NCBI GenBank assembly: GCA_964530325.1
Contig: CAZHAX010000001.1
Coordinates: 124,001 to 188,000 of the forward strand
Length of the DNA: 64,000 nucleotides
Reading direction: 5' to 3'
DNA from: CAZHAX01 sp964530325
Lineage (GTDB): Bacteria > Chloroflexota > Anaerolineae > B4-G1
Every line of letters starts with the position of its first letter. Within the stretch, counting starts at the first letter, position 1. The notes beneath the pieces were generated by a model that saw nothing but the letters and a program-made list of their open reading frames with translations, was not told where the DNA came from and did not search any database. A program made the translations under genes and the position numbers. Positions 24,989-33,150 of this stretch are shown here, in pieces.

Positions 24989-25012
24989 AGACCCGCCTCA
25001 TGGGGCGGGTCT
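24989..25012. terminator. Bidirectional hairpin between phytoene synthase and tRNA-Phe
   Basis: 9-bp perfect stem AGACCCGCC (24989-24997) / GGCGGGTCT (25004-25012), 6-base loop. It lies between the plus-strand stop and the 3' end of the minus-strand tRNA. On the minus strand TTCTCGTT follows. Confidence 0.6.
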
Positions 25013-25017
25013 CTGTG

Positions 25018-25091
25018 TGCCGAGAGCCAGATTTGAACTGGCGACTCCCTGATTTTCAGTCAGGTGCTCTACCAGGCTGAGCTATCTCGGC
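25018..25091 (-). tRNA. tRNA-Phe (anticodon GAA)
   Basis: Complete cloverleaf on the minus strand: 7-bp acceptor GCCGAGA/TCTCGGC with discriminator A (25018), D-arm AGCTCAGCCTGGTAGAGC, anticodon stem CCTGA/TCAGG with loop CTGAAAA (anticodon GAA), and T-loop GTTCAAATC. No CCA is encoded. A strong promoter (25100-25127) precedes it, and the CCA-adding enzyme gene is its upstream neighbour. Confidence 0.97.
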
Positions 25092-25099
25092 GTGCGGCT

Positions 25100-25127
25100 A
25101 TTCTACCTAACAGGCAGTGATTGTCAA
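25100..25127 (-). promoter_or_regulatory. tRNA-Phe promoter
   Basis: Minus strand: consensus -35 TTGACA (25127-25122), 16-base spacer, -10 TAGAAT (25105-25100), ~9 bases before the tRNA. The -35 overlaps the stop of the CCA-adding enzyme gene. Confidence 0.75.
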
Positions 25128-26617
25128 GCCGATCCGTGCAGCCGGCGCGCTAGTGCCAGAGCCTCGCTTCGTGCTTCGATCTCGCCTGCCGCCTGGGCCT
25201 CGCGCAGCAGCCCGAGCAGGCGCCCGATCTCCGGCCCGCTCTCGATGCCCAGCTCGATGATCAGGTCGACTCCCGTGATGAGAGGCGGCGGAGCGACGGT
25301 CTCCTCGTACCGCTCGAAGTAGTGGGTCAGCAGCGTCTCTACCGTCTGCAGGCGGCGTGACCAGCGATCTTCCTTCAGGTTTGGGCCGAATGTGGCGACC
25401 AGGTCCGCAAGCGAGCAGAGCGCGAGTTCCACACCGCCGTTCCCCGCCGCGCGGAAATAGCGGAAGATCGTGCGTCGATCCAGCTTACCCTCCTGTTCCA
25501 GGCGCGACGGGCGGGCGTGATGGGCCACCAGCCGGCTCACGCGGGCCACCTCCTCGCCGCTGAAGTGCAGCGCCTTCATCCTGCGGGCCGTGATCTCCGC
25601 GCCGACGGCTCCATGGCCCTCGAAGCGGATCATTCCGGTCTCGTCGTATGAATACGTCTTCGCCTTGCCCACGTCGTGCAGCAGTGCCGCCAGCTTCATC
25701 AGGGCACCGCGGTCGCGGCCCCCCTTGACCCGGAAGGACAGATGCTCCCGCAGACCAGCGGCGAACCGGCCCAGCACCCCGGCCGCGTCCTCCCAGACGC
25801 CGGGCGGCGCGTCCTGCGGAGCGGCTGTAGCCGTATCTTCCCCCGGGATCGCCACCAGCACCCGCTCGAGCGCGTCGAGAACGAGAAGCGAGTGGCGGTA
25901 CACGTCGAAGCGGTGTGGCGGTGACTGAGCTACTCCCTGGAGATCCACCAGCTCGGGGAATACGGCGCCGAGAAGACCCAGGCTATCGAGCCGCTCCAAC
26001 GCCACCATTGCCGGCCTGGTTTCCAGGAGGCGGACCGTCTCGTCGCGTACTCTTTCCGGGGCCGCCTTCACCAGGAGGGGGGCGTCCCGCTCGATCCAGC
26101 GCGCTGTCTGCGGCTCGATCGCGAACCCGGCCAGCTGCGCCTCGAACCTGACCGCCCGCAGCAGGCGAACGGGATCGTCCTGGAAGGCGGCCTCGCTGGC
26201 AGCGCGGACTATGCGGTTCTGGAGGTCGGACCAGCCGCGCGTCACGGCGACCAGGTCTCCTGACGTGTCGACGGCCAGGGCGTTGACGGTGAAGTCGCGG
26301 CCTGCCAGGTCCTCCGCCAGGTCGCTGCCGCGCAGGCCGGCGAAGTCGATCTCTATTGACTCTCCGGCGGGACTGTCCGCGATGACCCGCCCTGTGTCCC
26401 GCTCGGCATCTAGCGGGAAGAACGCTCCTCCCAGCCTGTCTGCAACGGCGCGCGCCAGGGCGAGAGAGTCGCCCTGCACGGCGAAGTCCCAATCGTGCAC
26501 CGCTGTGTCCAGCAGGGCGTCGCGGACGGCGCCTCCCACCGCCCACACGGGGACTGCGCGCTCCTGAGCCACGTCGAGCACGATCTCCCAGGGCCAGTCA
26601 GGAAGGTCGACTCTCAT
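25124..26617 (-). CDS. cca: CCA tRNA nucleotidyltransferase/poly(A) polymerase family protein with HD domain
   Basis: 497 residues. The class II nucleotidyltransferase head has VGGAVRDALL (~27-36), metal-binding DWDFAV (~42-47), and RDFTVNALA (~106-114). The RNA- and primer-binding helices follow (DDPVRLLRAVRFEAQL), then an HD phosphohydrolase-type domain with LLHDVGKAKTY and GHGAVGAEI. This architecture matches HD-containing CCA-adding enzymes; some bacteria split CCA and A addition, which cannot be settled here. ATG 26617 has AGGTG upstream, and a GTG one codon earlier is possible. The nearby tRNA-Phe lacks encoded CCA, so such an enzyme is needed. Confidence 0.88.
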   Translation of the reverse strand: MRVDLPDWPWEIVLDVAQERAVPVWAVGGAVRDALLDTAVHDWDFAVQGDSLALARAVADRLGGAFFPLDAERDTGRVIADSPAGESIEIDFAGLRGSDLAEDLAGRDFTVNALAVDTSGDLVAVTRGWSDLQNRIVRAASEAAFQDDPVRLLRAVRFEAQLAGFAIEPQTARWIERDAPLLVKAAPERVRDETVRLLETRPAMVALERLDSLGLLGAVFPELVDLQGVAQSPPHRFDVYRHSLLVLDALERVLVAIPGEDTATAAPQDAPPGVWEDAAGVLGRFAAGLREHLSFRVKGGRDRGALMKLAALLHDVGKAKTYSYDETGMIRFEGHGAVGAEITARRMKALHFSGEEVARVSRLVAHHARPSRLEQEGKLDRRTIFRYFRAAGNGGVELALCSLADLVATFGPNLKEDRWSRRLQTVETLLTHYFERYEETVAPPPLITGVDLIIELGIESGPEIGRLLGLLREAQAAGEIEARSEALALARRLHGSA

Positions 26618-26639
26618 CACGCACCTGCCAAGGATCGGG

Positions 26640-27077
26640 TTAGCGATCCAGAATGATGGTAACGGGCCCGTCGTTGTGGATCTCGACGAGCATCATTGCC
26701 CCGAAGACGCCTGTCTGCACCGTGACTCCACGCCGTTCGAGGGCGCGGGCGAAGTGATCGACCAGAGGCTCGGCCATCTCGGGCCGGGCGGCATCGACGA
26801 AGCTGGGACGGCGGCCCTTCTGCGTATCGGCGTGTAGGGTGAACTGAGATACTACCAGCGCCGCCCCGTCCACGTCGAGCAGGCTGGCGTTCATCTTGCC
26901 CGCGCTATCCTCGAAGATCCGCAGACCGGCGATCTTCTGGGCCAACCACTCCGCCTGCTCCTCCGTATCGCCGTGGGCCACGCCGACGAGTGCCACCAGC
27001 CCGCGCCCGATCTCGCCCACTGTCTTGCCCTGGACGCTCGCCGAGGCCCGCCTCACGCGCTGGATGACGATTCGCAT
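26640..27077 (-). CDS. dtd: D-aminoacyl-tRNA deacylase
   Basis: 145 residues, the normal length. It removes D-amino acids (and Gly mischarged on tRNA-Ala) from tRNA. The family motifs are visible: N-terminal MRIVIQRVRRASASV, the active-site VVSQFTLHADTQKGRRPSF (~76-94), and the cross-subunit Gly-cisPro motif in HNDGPVTIILD near the C-terminus. It sits among tRNA-related genes (cca, trpS, tRNA-Phe) on the same strand, so this short stretch is a translation-quality cluster. Confidence 0.96.
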   Translation of the reverse strand: MRIVIQRVRRASASVQGKTVGEIGRGLVALVGVAHGDTEEQAEWLAQKIAGLRIFEDSAGKMNASLLDVDGAALVVSQFTLHADTQKGRRPSFVDAARPEMAEPLVDHFARALERRGVTVQTGVFGAMMLVEIHNDGPVTIILDR

Positions 27078-27128
27078 TCGCCTCCCCTGTTCGCGGCCTC
27101 AGGGCGCTGCGGCTCAAGCGGACGGTGC

Positions 27129-28118
27129 CTACGGAAGGCCGATGGCCTGCTTCACCTCCGCGATCGTTTCAGCGGCGATCACTGAGGCCCGCTGCGCTCC
27201 CTCCCCCAAGATATCCCATACCTGATTGGGCTGAGCCGCCAGTGCAGCCCGGCGCTCGCGGAACGGCGCGAAGTAGTGGGCCAGGTTCTCGGCGAAGAGC
27301 CTCTTGCACTCCACGCACCCGATCCGAGCCGCCCGGCAATCCTCCTCGATCTGCCCAACCTGCTCGGGAGAGAAGAAGCCGTGGAGAGTGAACACATTGC
27401 AGACCTCCGGGTGGCCGGGGTCGCCGCGGAGCCTTCTTGCCGGGTCCGTAACCATCTGCATCACCCGGGCCTCGATCTCCTCAGGTGACGAGGCGATCTC
27501 GATGTGGTTATCGAGCGATTTGCTCATCTTCTGCTCACCGTCGATGCCGAGCACTTTGGCGAAATCGGTGAACTTCGCCTGGGGCTCGATGAGTACATCG
27601 CCGAAGGTGTTGTTGAAGCGGCGCACGATCTCACGGGTGAACTCCAGGTGAGGGGCCTGATCGACGCCCACGGGAACCGTGTCCGCCTTGTACAGCGTGA
27701 TGTCTGCGGCCATGAGCACCGGGTAGCCCACCAGCCCGTAGTTGACGTTGTCCGGCTGTTGGCGCACCTTCTCCTTGAAGGTCGGCAGCCGGGTGAGCCA
27801 GCCCAGAGGTGTGGCCATAGACAGGAAGAGGTGAAGCTCGACAACCTGAGGGACCTGGGACTGCACGAACAGGATCGTGCCTCGCTCCGGATCAATGCCG
27901 GCGGCCAGCCAATCGAGCGCCATCTCATAGGTCCATTCGCGCAGCTTGTCGGTGTCCTTCAGTGTAGTGAGTGCGTGAAGGTCAACGACGCAGTAGATGC
28001 AGTCGTAGTCGTCCTGCAGGGCGACGTAGTTGCGGATGGCGCCCAGGTAGTTGCCCAGGTGCTGGCGCCCTGTGGGGCGAGCGCCCGAGAAGACGCGGCC
28101 TCTCTGCTTCTTGGTCAT
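27129..28118 (-). CDS. trpS: Tryptophanyl-tRNA synthetase
   Basis: 329-residue class I synthetase charging tRNA-Trp. The HIGH-like motif is PTGRQHLGNYLGAI (~13-26) and the KMSKS motif is GEQKMSKSLDN (~195-205). VNYGLVGYPVLMAADITLYKADTVPVGVDQ forms the Trp pocket and dimer region. Its length equals typical bacterial TrpRS. The ATG at 28118 begins the conserved fold; GGAGG lies 12 bases upstream. The 128-base gap to acpS holds a promoter-like site (28213-28241) and a hairpin-rich leader (28156-28187), suggesting separate and possibly attenuated expression. Confidence 0.96.
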   Translation of the reverse strand: MTKKQRGRVFSGARPTGRQHLGNYLGAIRNYVALQDDYDCIYCVVDLHALTTLKDTDKLREWTYEMALDWLAAGIDPERGTILFVQSQVPQVVELHLFLSMATPLGWLTRLPTFKEKVRQQPDNVNYGLVGYPVLMAADITLYKADTVPVGVDQAPHLEFTREIVRRFNNTFGDVLIEPQAKFTDFAKVLGIDGEQKMSKSLDNHIEIASSPEEIEARVMQMVTDPARRLRGDPGHPEVCNVFTLHGFFSPEQVGQIEEDCRAARIGCVECKRLFAENLAHYFAPFRERRAALAAQPNQVWDILGEGAQRASVIAAETIAEVKQAIGLP

Positions 28119-28155
28119 CGTGATGCGGTTCCTCCAGCGGGCGGATAGTGTAATG

Positions 28156-28187
28156 AGACCTCCGGGTCCGCGAGACCTCGGAGGTCT
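28156..28187 (-). promoter_or_regulatory. Mutually exclusive hairpins in the trpS leader
   Basis: On the minus strand AGACCTCC is followed directly by GAGGTCT, and ~10 bases later by GGAGGTCT. The first arm can pair with either, giving two alternative stems. The position, ~20 bases after the predicted start and ~40 bases before trpS, fits an attenuator; a terminator for acpS is the alternative. No T-box consensus is present. Confidence 0.4.
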
Positions 28188-28212
28188 GTTCTGTCCTCCT
28201 CGGCGTCGGCCC

Positions 28213-28241
28213 AGTCTACCACATGAGCCTCGCGGCGGCAA
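28213..28241 (-). promoter_or_regulatory. trpS promoter
   Basis: Minus strand: -35 TTGCCG (28241-28236), 17-base spacer, extended -10 TGTGGTAGACT (TAGACT 28218-28213). Predicted leader of ~90 bases. Confidence 0.55.
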
Positions 28242-28245
28242 GGCC

Positions 28246-28617
28246 CTACTGGGCTCCTACGAGGGCGATGGCCAGGTCGCGGCTGTGCGACAGGCTGACC
28301 TCCCATTCGGCCAGGCCCAGCTCTTCGGCCCTCTCGGCGGCCCGGCCGTGCAGCTGCACCAGGGGCTTGCCCCGCCGGTCACCGGTCACCTCCACGTCCC
28401 GCCAGTCGATTCCCGAGGGGGAGAGCATACGCATGCCCACGCCCAGCGCCTTGGAGACGGCTTCCTTGGCGGCGAAACGTGCCGCCAGTTCGGGCAGCCT
28501 AGCCCGGGAATGGACAATCTCGGCGGGAGTGAAGACGCGCTGCAGGAACCGGTCACCGAAGCGGGCTAAGGCCCGCTCTATGCGGGAGATCTCGATCAGA
28601 TCGACTCCTAGAACCAT
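28246..28617 (-). CDS. acpS: Holo-[acyl-carrier-protein] synthase
   Basis: 123 residues. It transfers phosphopantetheine from CoA to acyl carrier protein. The N-terminal metal site is MVLGVDLIEISRIERAL (Asp6), the second motif is RFAAKEAVSKALGVG (~47-61, Glu/Lys), and the C-terminal SLSHSRDLAIALVGAQ is typical. Start ATG at 28617. It is transcribed in the same direction as the M16 peptidase pair, whose second gene ends 34 bases upstream, so it may be read from that unit. Confidence 0.95.
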   Translation of the reverse strand: MVLGVDLIEISRIERALARFGDRFLQRVFTPAEIVHSRARLPELAARFAAKEAVSKALGVGMRMLSPSGIDWRDVEVTGDRRGKPLVQLHGRAAERAEELGLAEWEVSLSHSRDLAIALVGAQ

Positions 28618-28651
28618 GGCTGTGGTCCCGCCGAGTCTGGTCGCGCGGTCT

Positions 28652-29917
28652 CTATCCGGAAGCCGGGCCTGCGACGGCGAGGGCGTAGGCGTCCGGATCG
28701 AGCCAGCCGCGGGCAGCCTCCCGTACCTGCTCGGCGCTGATGGCCTCGATCAAGCCGGCGTACCGCTGCAGATAGTCGAGCCCCAGACTGTACCGCTCCA
28801 TCTCCAGGATCGTCCGAGCCTGGCCGCCGTTCGTCTCCAGTCGCAGCGGCAGGCTGCCGGTGAGGAATGCCTTGTTGTCTGCCAGCTCTGGATCATCCAC
28901 CAGCTCTCCTGATATGCGGCGTATCTCGTTGCGGATGCTTGCGACGGCCAAGTCGACGTTCGCCGGGTCGACGCCGGCACTGACCAGCCAGGGTCCGGGG
29001 CCGGGACCGCCGCTGACCCTGCTGTACGAGTAGTAGGCCAATCCCTGCTCCTCGCGCACGTTCTCCCCCAGGCGGCCCATCATGCCGAATACCCCCAGGA
29101 TGCTGTTGCAGAGAGCCGCCTCCAGGAAGCGCGGGTGGGTGCGGGCGGGGCCGGGATAGCCGAGCACGATATCCGCCTGCGTCTTGCCCGGGATGCCCAC
29201 ACGCCGTTCGGTAGCTTGCTTCGGGCGGGGTGCCTCGGGAAGTGGATCGCGCTCTACCTTAGCGTGCTGCCAATCGCCGAAAGCCTGCTCGACCAGCGCT
29301 AGCGCCTCCGCACTGCTGATCGCGCCGACCAGGACGATCACAGCGCCCTGCGGGGCGTATCGCTCCGCATGGAACTGTACCAGGTCCTCCCGCCGAAGGC
29401 TGCCGACGGTCTCCAGATAGCCGTTGACGCTGCGCGAGTAGGCATGCGCATCCGGGTAGGCCAGCTCGTTGAAGGCCAGGCCGGCCATTCGCTGCGTGTC
29501 GTGGGCACGTTCTTGCAGGTCGGTGATGATCTGGCCGCGCAGCTTCTCCATCTCCGCCTTTGGGAAGGTAGGGTGACGAAGCGCCTCTGCCAGAACGTCG
29601 AGTACCAGTGGCAGATCCTCCGCCAGGCTCTTTCCGGCGAAGCCGGTCGAGTGGACGCCTCCGCCTATGCTGGCGTTCGCACCTACGGATTCCAGCTCGT
29701 CGAAGATGCTCTCAAACGACCGCTTGGCGGTACCACGAAGCAGGGCGCTGGCGGTGAAGGCGGAAAGACCGGCCCGGTCTCTGCTCTCGTCCGCCGATCC
29801 GGCGCAGACGAAGCCGGTAGCGACGGCTGAAGGGCAGGCGTGGCTCTCACGCACCAGCAGGGTGATACCGTTCTCCAGCTCGGTACGGACTATGTCCTCT
29901 GGCCCGGGAATCGGCAT
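28652..29917 (-). CDS. M16-family peptidase-like protein, catalytically inactive subunit
   Basis: 421 residues with the full M16 fold (two homologous halves, ~1-215 and ~220-421), but the zinc motif HxxEH is missing: the aligned segment around 50-63 reads AGLSAFTASALLRGT where the partner has TGISHWVEHMLFKGT. Heterodimeric M16B peptidases pair an active chain with an R/Y-bearing inactive chain; the C-terminal half retains EEQGLAYYSYSRV, the segment that supplies substrate-binding residues. The active partner lies directly upstream (29967-31253), so a heterodimer is likely. Confidence 0.85.
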   Translation of the reverse strand: MPIPGPEDIVRTELENGITLLVRESHACPSAVATGFVCAGSADESRDRAGLSAFTASALLRGTAKRSFESIFDELESVGANASIGGGVHSTGFAGKSLAEDLPLVLDVLAEALRHPTFPKAEMEKLRGQIITDLQERAHDTQRMAGLAFNELAYPDAHAYSRSVNGYLETVGSLRREDLVQFHAERYAPQGAVIVLVGAISSAEALALVEQAFGDWQHAKVERDPLPEAPRPKQATERRVGIPGKTQADIVLGYPGPARTHPRFLEAALCNSILGVFGMMGRLGENVREEQGLAYYSYSRVSGGPGPGPWLVSAGVDPANVDLAVASIRNEIRRISGELVDDPELADNKAFLTGSLPLRLETNGGQARTILEMERYSLGLDYLQRYAGLIEAISAEQVREAARGWLDPDAYALAVAGPASG

Positions 29918-29966
29918 GGGGTTGGGCTGCTCCAGTCTGGGCAGGTGGACGTCGCAGATGCGAGAC

Positions 29967-31253
29967 CTACGCCGCCTCCTCAGGGATATACCATCCTACC
30001 GTACGTCTCGAATGGCTCAACACTTCACCGGCAACGCGCTGCACGTCTTCGGCTGTCACGCTGCCTAACCGCGCCAAATAGCGCTCGAACCAGGTGTGAT
30101 CGGCCACTACTTCGCTGAAACCGAGCCATCTGGCAAGTCCGGTTACCGACTCGCTGGAGTAGGCGATCTCGGCCCTGGCCTGCTTGAGCGCCTTCTGCAT
30201 TTCGTCGCCGGAGACCGGCTCGGAAACGATCCGATCAAGCTCTGCAACCATCGCCGCCTCGACCTGCTCCTGAGAGCGGCCCTGGCGGACGACGGCAGAG
30301 AGACTGTAGACGTACGGATCGACCGTCGGCAGGAGCGAGCCGGACACACCTGTCGCCAGCTCGGTGGCCACCAGCGCCTTGTAGAGGCGGCTGCTCCGGT
30401 TCGTCGTCACTCCGCCGAAGACTGCCATGCCGCCTGGGCCGGACAGGATGGCATCCAAGACTGTCATAGCCGCAAAGTCCGGGTGGCGCGCCGCAGGGGC
30501 ACGGTGCAGCAGCTGCAGGTAGGCCACTTCGCCCTCGCCCTCGACGGTGACGCGCCTCTCCCCCTTCTGTACCGGCTCGGCGTCGGTTACCGGGGGCGGA
30601 CCATCGCTGCCTGGCAGCGGTCCTAGGTGCTGTTCGATCAGCTTCAGCATCTCTGCACCCTCGAAGTCACCGACAGCTATGGCCACCGCGTTGCTGGGCG
30701 TGTAGTAGGTGCGGTAGTGAGCGTATAGCTGCTCTCGGTCCATCACCTGCAGATCGCACAGGTGGCCGATGGTGGGATGGCCGTAGGGGTGCACGCGGAA
30801 GGAGGCGCCGAGCACCTCCTCGCTGAGCACGAACTGGGGATCGTTTTCGTTCCCCTGCCGCTCGCTGATCACCACGGTTCGCTCGGCGGCGACTTCGTGG
30901 GGATCGAACAAGGAGTTGACCATGCGATCGGCCTCGATGCGCACGGCCAGCTCGATGCGGGGCGCCGGCAGCGTGGCGAAGTAGGCTGTGAAGTCGTACC
31001 AGGTCATGGCGTTGAAGACGCCGCCCTCCCTGGCGACCGCCGCGTCTGCGCCTCCTCTGGGAAAGGTGGGCGTACCCTTGAAGAGCATGTGCTCGACCCA
31101 GTGGGATATGCCGGTGATTCCGGCGTGCTCGTTGCGGCTGCCCACGCGGTACCAGACCCAGAAGCTGGCTACTGGGGCGGAGTGGGACTCCTGCACCAGA
31201 ACGCTCAACCCATTGTCCAGGCGGGCCGTGAGGAGCGGTACGCTGGCGTTCAT
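29967..31253 (-). CDS. M16-family zinc metallopeptidase, active subunit
   Basis: 428 residues. The inverted zinc motif is H51-W-V-E54-H55 within GISHWVEHMLFKGT, with the distal Glu in the helix around AAERTVVISERQGNEND (~130). The second M16 half (~200-420) includes TTNRSSRLYKALVATELA. No signal peptide is seen, so it probably acts in the cytosol on peptides, like other M16B pairs. ATG 31253 overlaps the stop of the UDP-glucose dehydrogenase gene by four bases, so it is translated from the same mRNA as that enzyme. The inactive partner gene starts 49 bases downstream. Confidence 0.9.
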   Translation of the reverse strand: MNASVPLLTARLDNGLSVLVQESHSAPVASFWVWYRVGSRNEHAGITGISHWVEHMLFKGTPTFPRGGADAAVAREGGVFNAMTWYDFTAYFATLPAPRIELAVRIEADRMVNSLFDPHEVAAERTVVISERQGNENDPQFVLSEEVLGASFRVHPYGHPTIGHLCDLQVMDREQLYAHYRTYYTPSNAVAIAVGDFEGAEMLKLIEQHLGPLPGSDGPPPVTDAEPVQKGERRVTVEGEGEVAYLQLLHRAPAARHPDFAAMTVLDAILSGPGGMAVFGGVTTNRSSRLYKALVATELATGVSGSLLPTVDPYVYSLSAVVRQGRSQEQVEAAMVAELDRIVSEPVSGDEMQKALKQARAEIAYSSESVTGLARWLGFSEVVADHTWFERYLARLGSVTAEDVQRVAGEVLSHSRRTVGWYIPEEAA

Positions 31254-32566
31254 TCGGGCTCCACGTTGCCGTATCCGCGGCCTACCCCGCGGTAGTGGAA
31301 GCCCAGGTCCATCATCGCCTGCGGATCGTAGATGTTGCGACCGTCGATCAGCACCGGGCGCTTCATCAGATCTCGGATGCGCGTCAGATCCAGGTTCTTG
31401 AACTCGTTCCACTCGGTGACCACGACCAGAGCATCCGCCTTGCTGGCCAGGTCATAGGGGTCGGCGGCCAGACCAATGTGCGGGGCGACGCGCGCAGCGA
31501 CCTCCATCGCCACCGGATCGTATCCGCGGACCTTCGCGCCCTCCGCCTGGAGCAAGCTGGCGATGTGGGCTGATGGGGCCTCGCGCATGTCGTCCGTGTT
31601 CGGCTTGAAAGCCAGGCCGAGCAGGCCGATCTGCTTGTCCTTCAGGCCGCCTAGCGCAGCGCGGAGCTTCTCCACTATGGCCTGCCGCTGGTAGTCGTTG
31701 ATCTCCATCACGGCGTGCAGCAGTTGGGGGTGGCGTCCCTTCTCGTCGGCCATGTGGGCCAGGGCCTTGACGTCCTTGGGAAAGCAGGAGCCGCCGTAGC
31801 CAACACCCGCGTCGAGGAAATCGGGGCCGATCCGCCTGTCGTAGCCCATGCCCGAAGCAACCTCCTTGACATCGGCGCCGAGGGCTTCGCAGATGTTGGC
31901 GATCTCGTTGATGAAGGAAATGCGGGTGGCCAGGAAGGCGTTCGAGGCATACTTGATCATCTCTGCCGTGCGCAGATCAGTGACCAGGATGGTCGATCGC
32001 AGAGGCAGGTAGAGCCGAGCTACTCTCTCTGCTGCCTCGGCATCGAGCGAACCGAGCACGATTCGGTCCGGCCTCATGAAGTCGCTGATGGCCGAGCCCT
32101 CGCGCAGGAACTCCGGATTGGAAACGACGGAGAATTCGATCTCCTTCTTGCGGTGCTCGCGGACTATGTCGGCCACCCAGTCGCCGGTCCCCACTGGCAC
32201 GGTCGACTTGTTGACGATCACCAGGGGGCGGTCCATCACCTCGGCAATCGCCTGCGCTGCCTGGCGCACGTAGCCCATGTCCGCCTCGCCGTTCACTCCT
32301 TCAGGGGTGCCGACGGCGATGAAGACGAAATCGGCGTCCCGGACTCCTTCGGCATAGGAAGTTGTGAAGTCAATGCGGCCGGCCTTGACGTTGCGGGCGA
32401 CCAGTTCCTCCAGGCCGGGCTCGTAGATCGGCATGACGCCGCGCTTCAGGCCGGCTATCTTCTCTTCGCTGATGTCGACGCAGGAGACACGGTTGCCCAG
32501 GTCGGCGAAGCAGACGGCTGTCACAAGCCCCACGTAGCCCACGCCGACGACGGTGATGTCCTTCAT
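31250..32566 (-). CDS. ugd: UDP-glucose 6-dehydrogenase family protein
   Basis: 438 residues. It oxidises UDP-glucose to UDP-glucuronate with NAD (a related UDP-sugar is possible). The Rossmann start is VVGVGYVGLVTAVCFADLG (~5-23). NKSTVPVGTGD and NPEFLREGSAISDFMRPDRIVLG follow, and the catalytic Cys is in GVGYGGSCFPKDVKAL (~259). The C-terminal domain has LGLAFKPNTDDMREAPS and WNEFKNLDL. The ATG at 32566 has AAGGGAG 7 bases upstream. It is the first gene of an operon with the M16 pair; dTDP-glucose dehydratase and GT-C enzymes elsewhere in the window also point to envelope sugars. Confidence 0.93.
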   Translation of the reverse strand: MKDITVVGVGYVGLVTAVCFADLGNRVSCVDISEEKIAGLKRGVMPIYEPGLEELVARNVKAGRIDFTTSYAEGVRDADFVFIAVGTPEGVNGEADMGYVRQAAQAIAEVMDRPLVIVNKSTVPVGTGDWVADIVREHRKKEIEFSVVSNPEFLREGSAISDFMRPDRIVLGSLDAEAAERVARLYLPLRSTILVTDLRTAEMIKYASNAFLATRISFINEIANICEALGADVKEVASGMGYDRRIGPDFLDAGVGYGGSCFPKDVKALAHMADEKGRHPQLLHAVMEINDYQRQAIVEKLRAALGGLKDKQIGLLGLAFKPNTDDMREAPSAHIASLLQAEGAKVRGYDPVAMEVAARVAPHIGLAADPYDLASKADALVVVTEWNEFKNLDLTRIRDLMKRPVLIDGRNIYDPQAMMDLGFHYRGVGRGYGNVEPE

Positions 32567-32601
32567 GCGAGAGACTCCCTTCGGAGGCGATTCGAGCGTC
32601 A

Positions 32602-32612
32602 ATCATACCACA
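32602..32612 (-). promoter_or_regulatory. Extended -10 promoter element of ugd operon
   Basis: Minus strand TGTGGTATGAT: extended -10 with TATGAT (32607-32602). No good -35 is seen. The start would be ~30 bases before the ATG. Confidence 0.45.
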
Positions 32613-32621
32613 AGCCTGAGG

Positions 32622-32649
32622 TTCCACCAGTCGATAGGCCGCGTACAAT
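32622..32649 (+). promoter_or_regulatory. Promoter of small secreted Cys protein gene
   Basis: -35 TTCCAC (32622-32627), 16-base spacer, -10 TACAAT (32644-32649), ~57 bases before the ATG. Confidence 0.45.
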
Positions 32650-32705
32650 GATGCGCGCGGCGGGTGGCGCCGGAAGCAGCGGACCGACGTAGTAAGGAGC
32701 GACTG

Positions 32706-33083
32706 ATGAAGCGGAGTGCGCCTGCTTCGGCTGCTGTGCTCGTCTTGGCTGTCGTCTGCATCGCCGCGGCCGCCTTGAGTGTGCGTTCGCTCAGGGCGCT
32801 AGCTGACGATGTAGTCTACGACAACACAAACCACTACCTGCCTTGCGAGAAGCTGCCTGTAGTGTCCGAGGCGTTGATGGTGGTCGAGGAACACCAGGCG
32901 GTCGTCGATGCTATACTGAGCGTGAACCCGGGCCGGGTAGGGCTCGAGGTCGACACTGATTGCTGCCCGGGCAGAGCAGACATCCTTATGTGGTATGGGT
33001 CGCACGAGGACAGAATGGCGATAGAGGAGATCATCAACGGCGAGACATTCTTCGGCGTCCCCTGCAATCTAAGGAACATATAG
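32706..33083 (+). CDS. Small secreted cysteine-containing protein of unknown function
   Basis: 125 residues, not recognised. A signal peptide or anchor covers ~1-30 (basic start, hydrophobic LVLAVVCIAAAALSV). The mature part has four Cys (LPCEKLP, DTDCCPG, VPCNLRN), enough for two disulfides, and an acidic, mixed alpha/beta-looking core without motifs I know. AAGGAG lies 7 bases before the ATG, and a promoter-like site precedes it, so the gene looks real. It is isolated between divergent ugd and convergent der. Confidence 0.7.
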   Translation: MKRSAPASAAVLVLAVVCIAAAALSVRSLRALADDVVYDNTNHYLPCEKLPVVSEALMVVEEHQAVVDAILSVNPGRVGLEVDTDCCPGRADILMWYGSHEDRMAIEEIINGETFFGVPCNLRNI

Positions 33084-33150
33084 CTCGGCTGGGCCGGGCG
33101 GGGGCCTCGTGCTCCGGCGGTGTTGCATCTGCCCGCAGCCGAAACGGGCA

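Noticed and set aside
28119..28245. T-box riboswitch upstream of trpS
   Set aside because: GGGTCCGCG looks a little like the T-box core but only on the wrong strand; the AGGGTGGNACCGCG element is absent.
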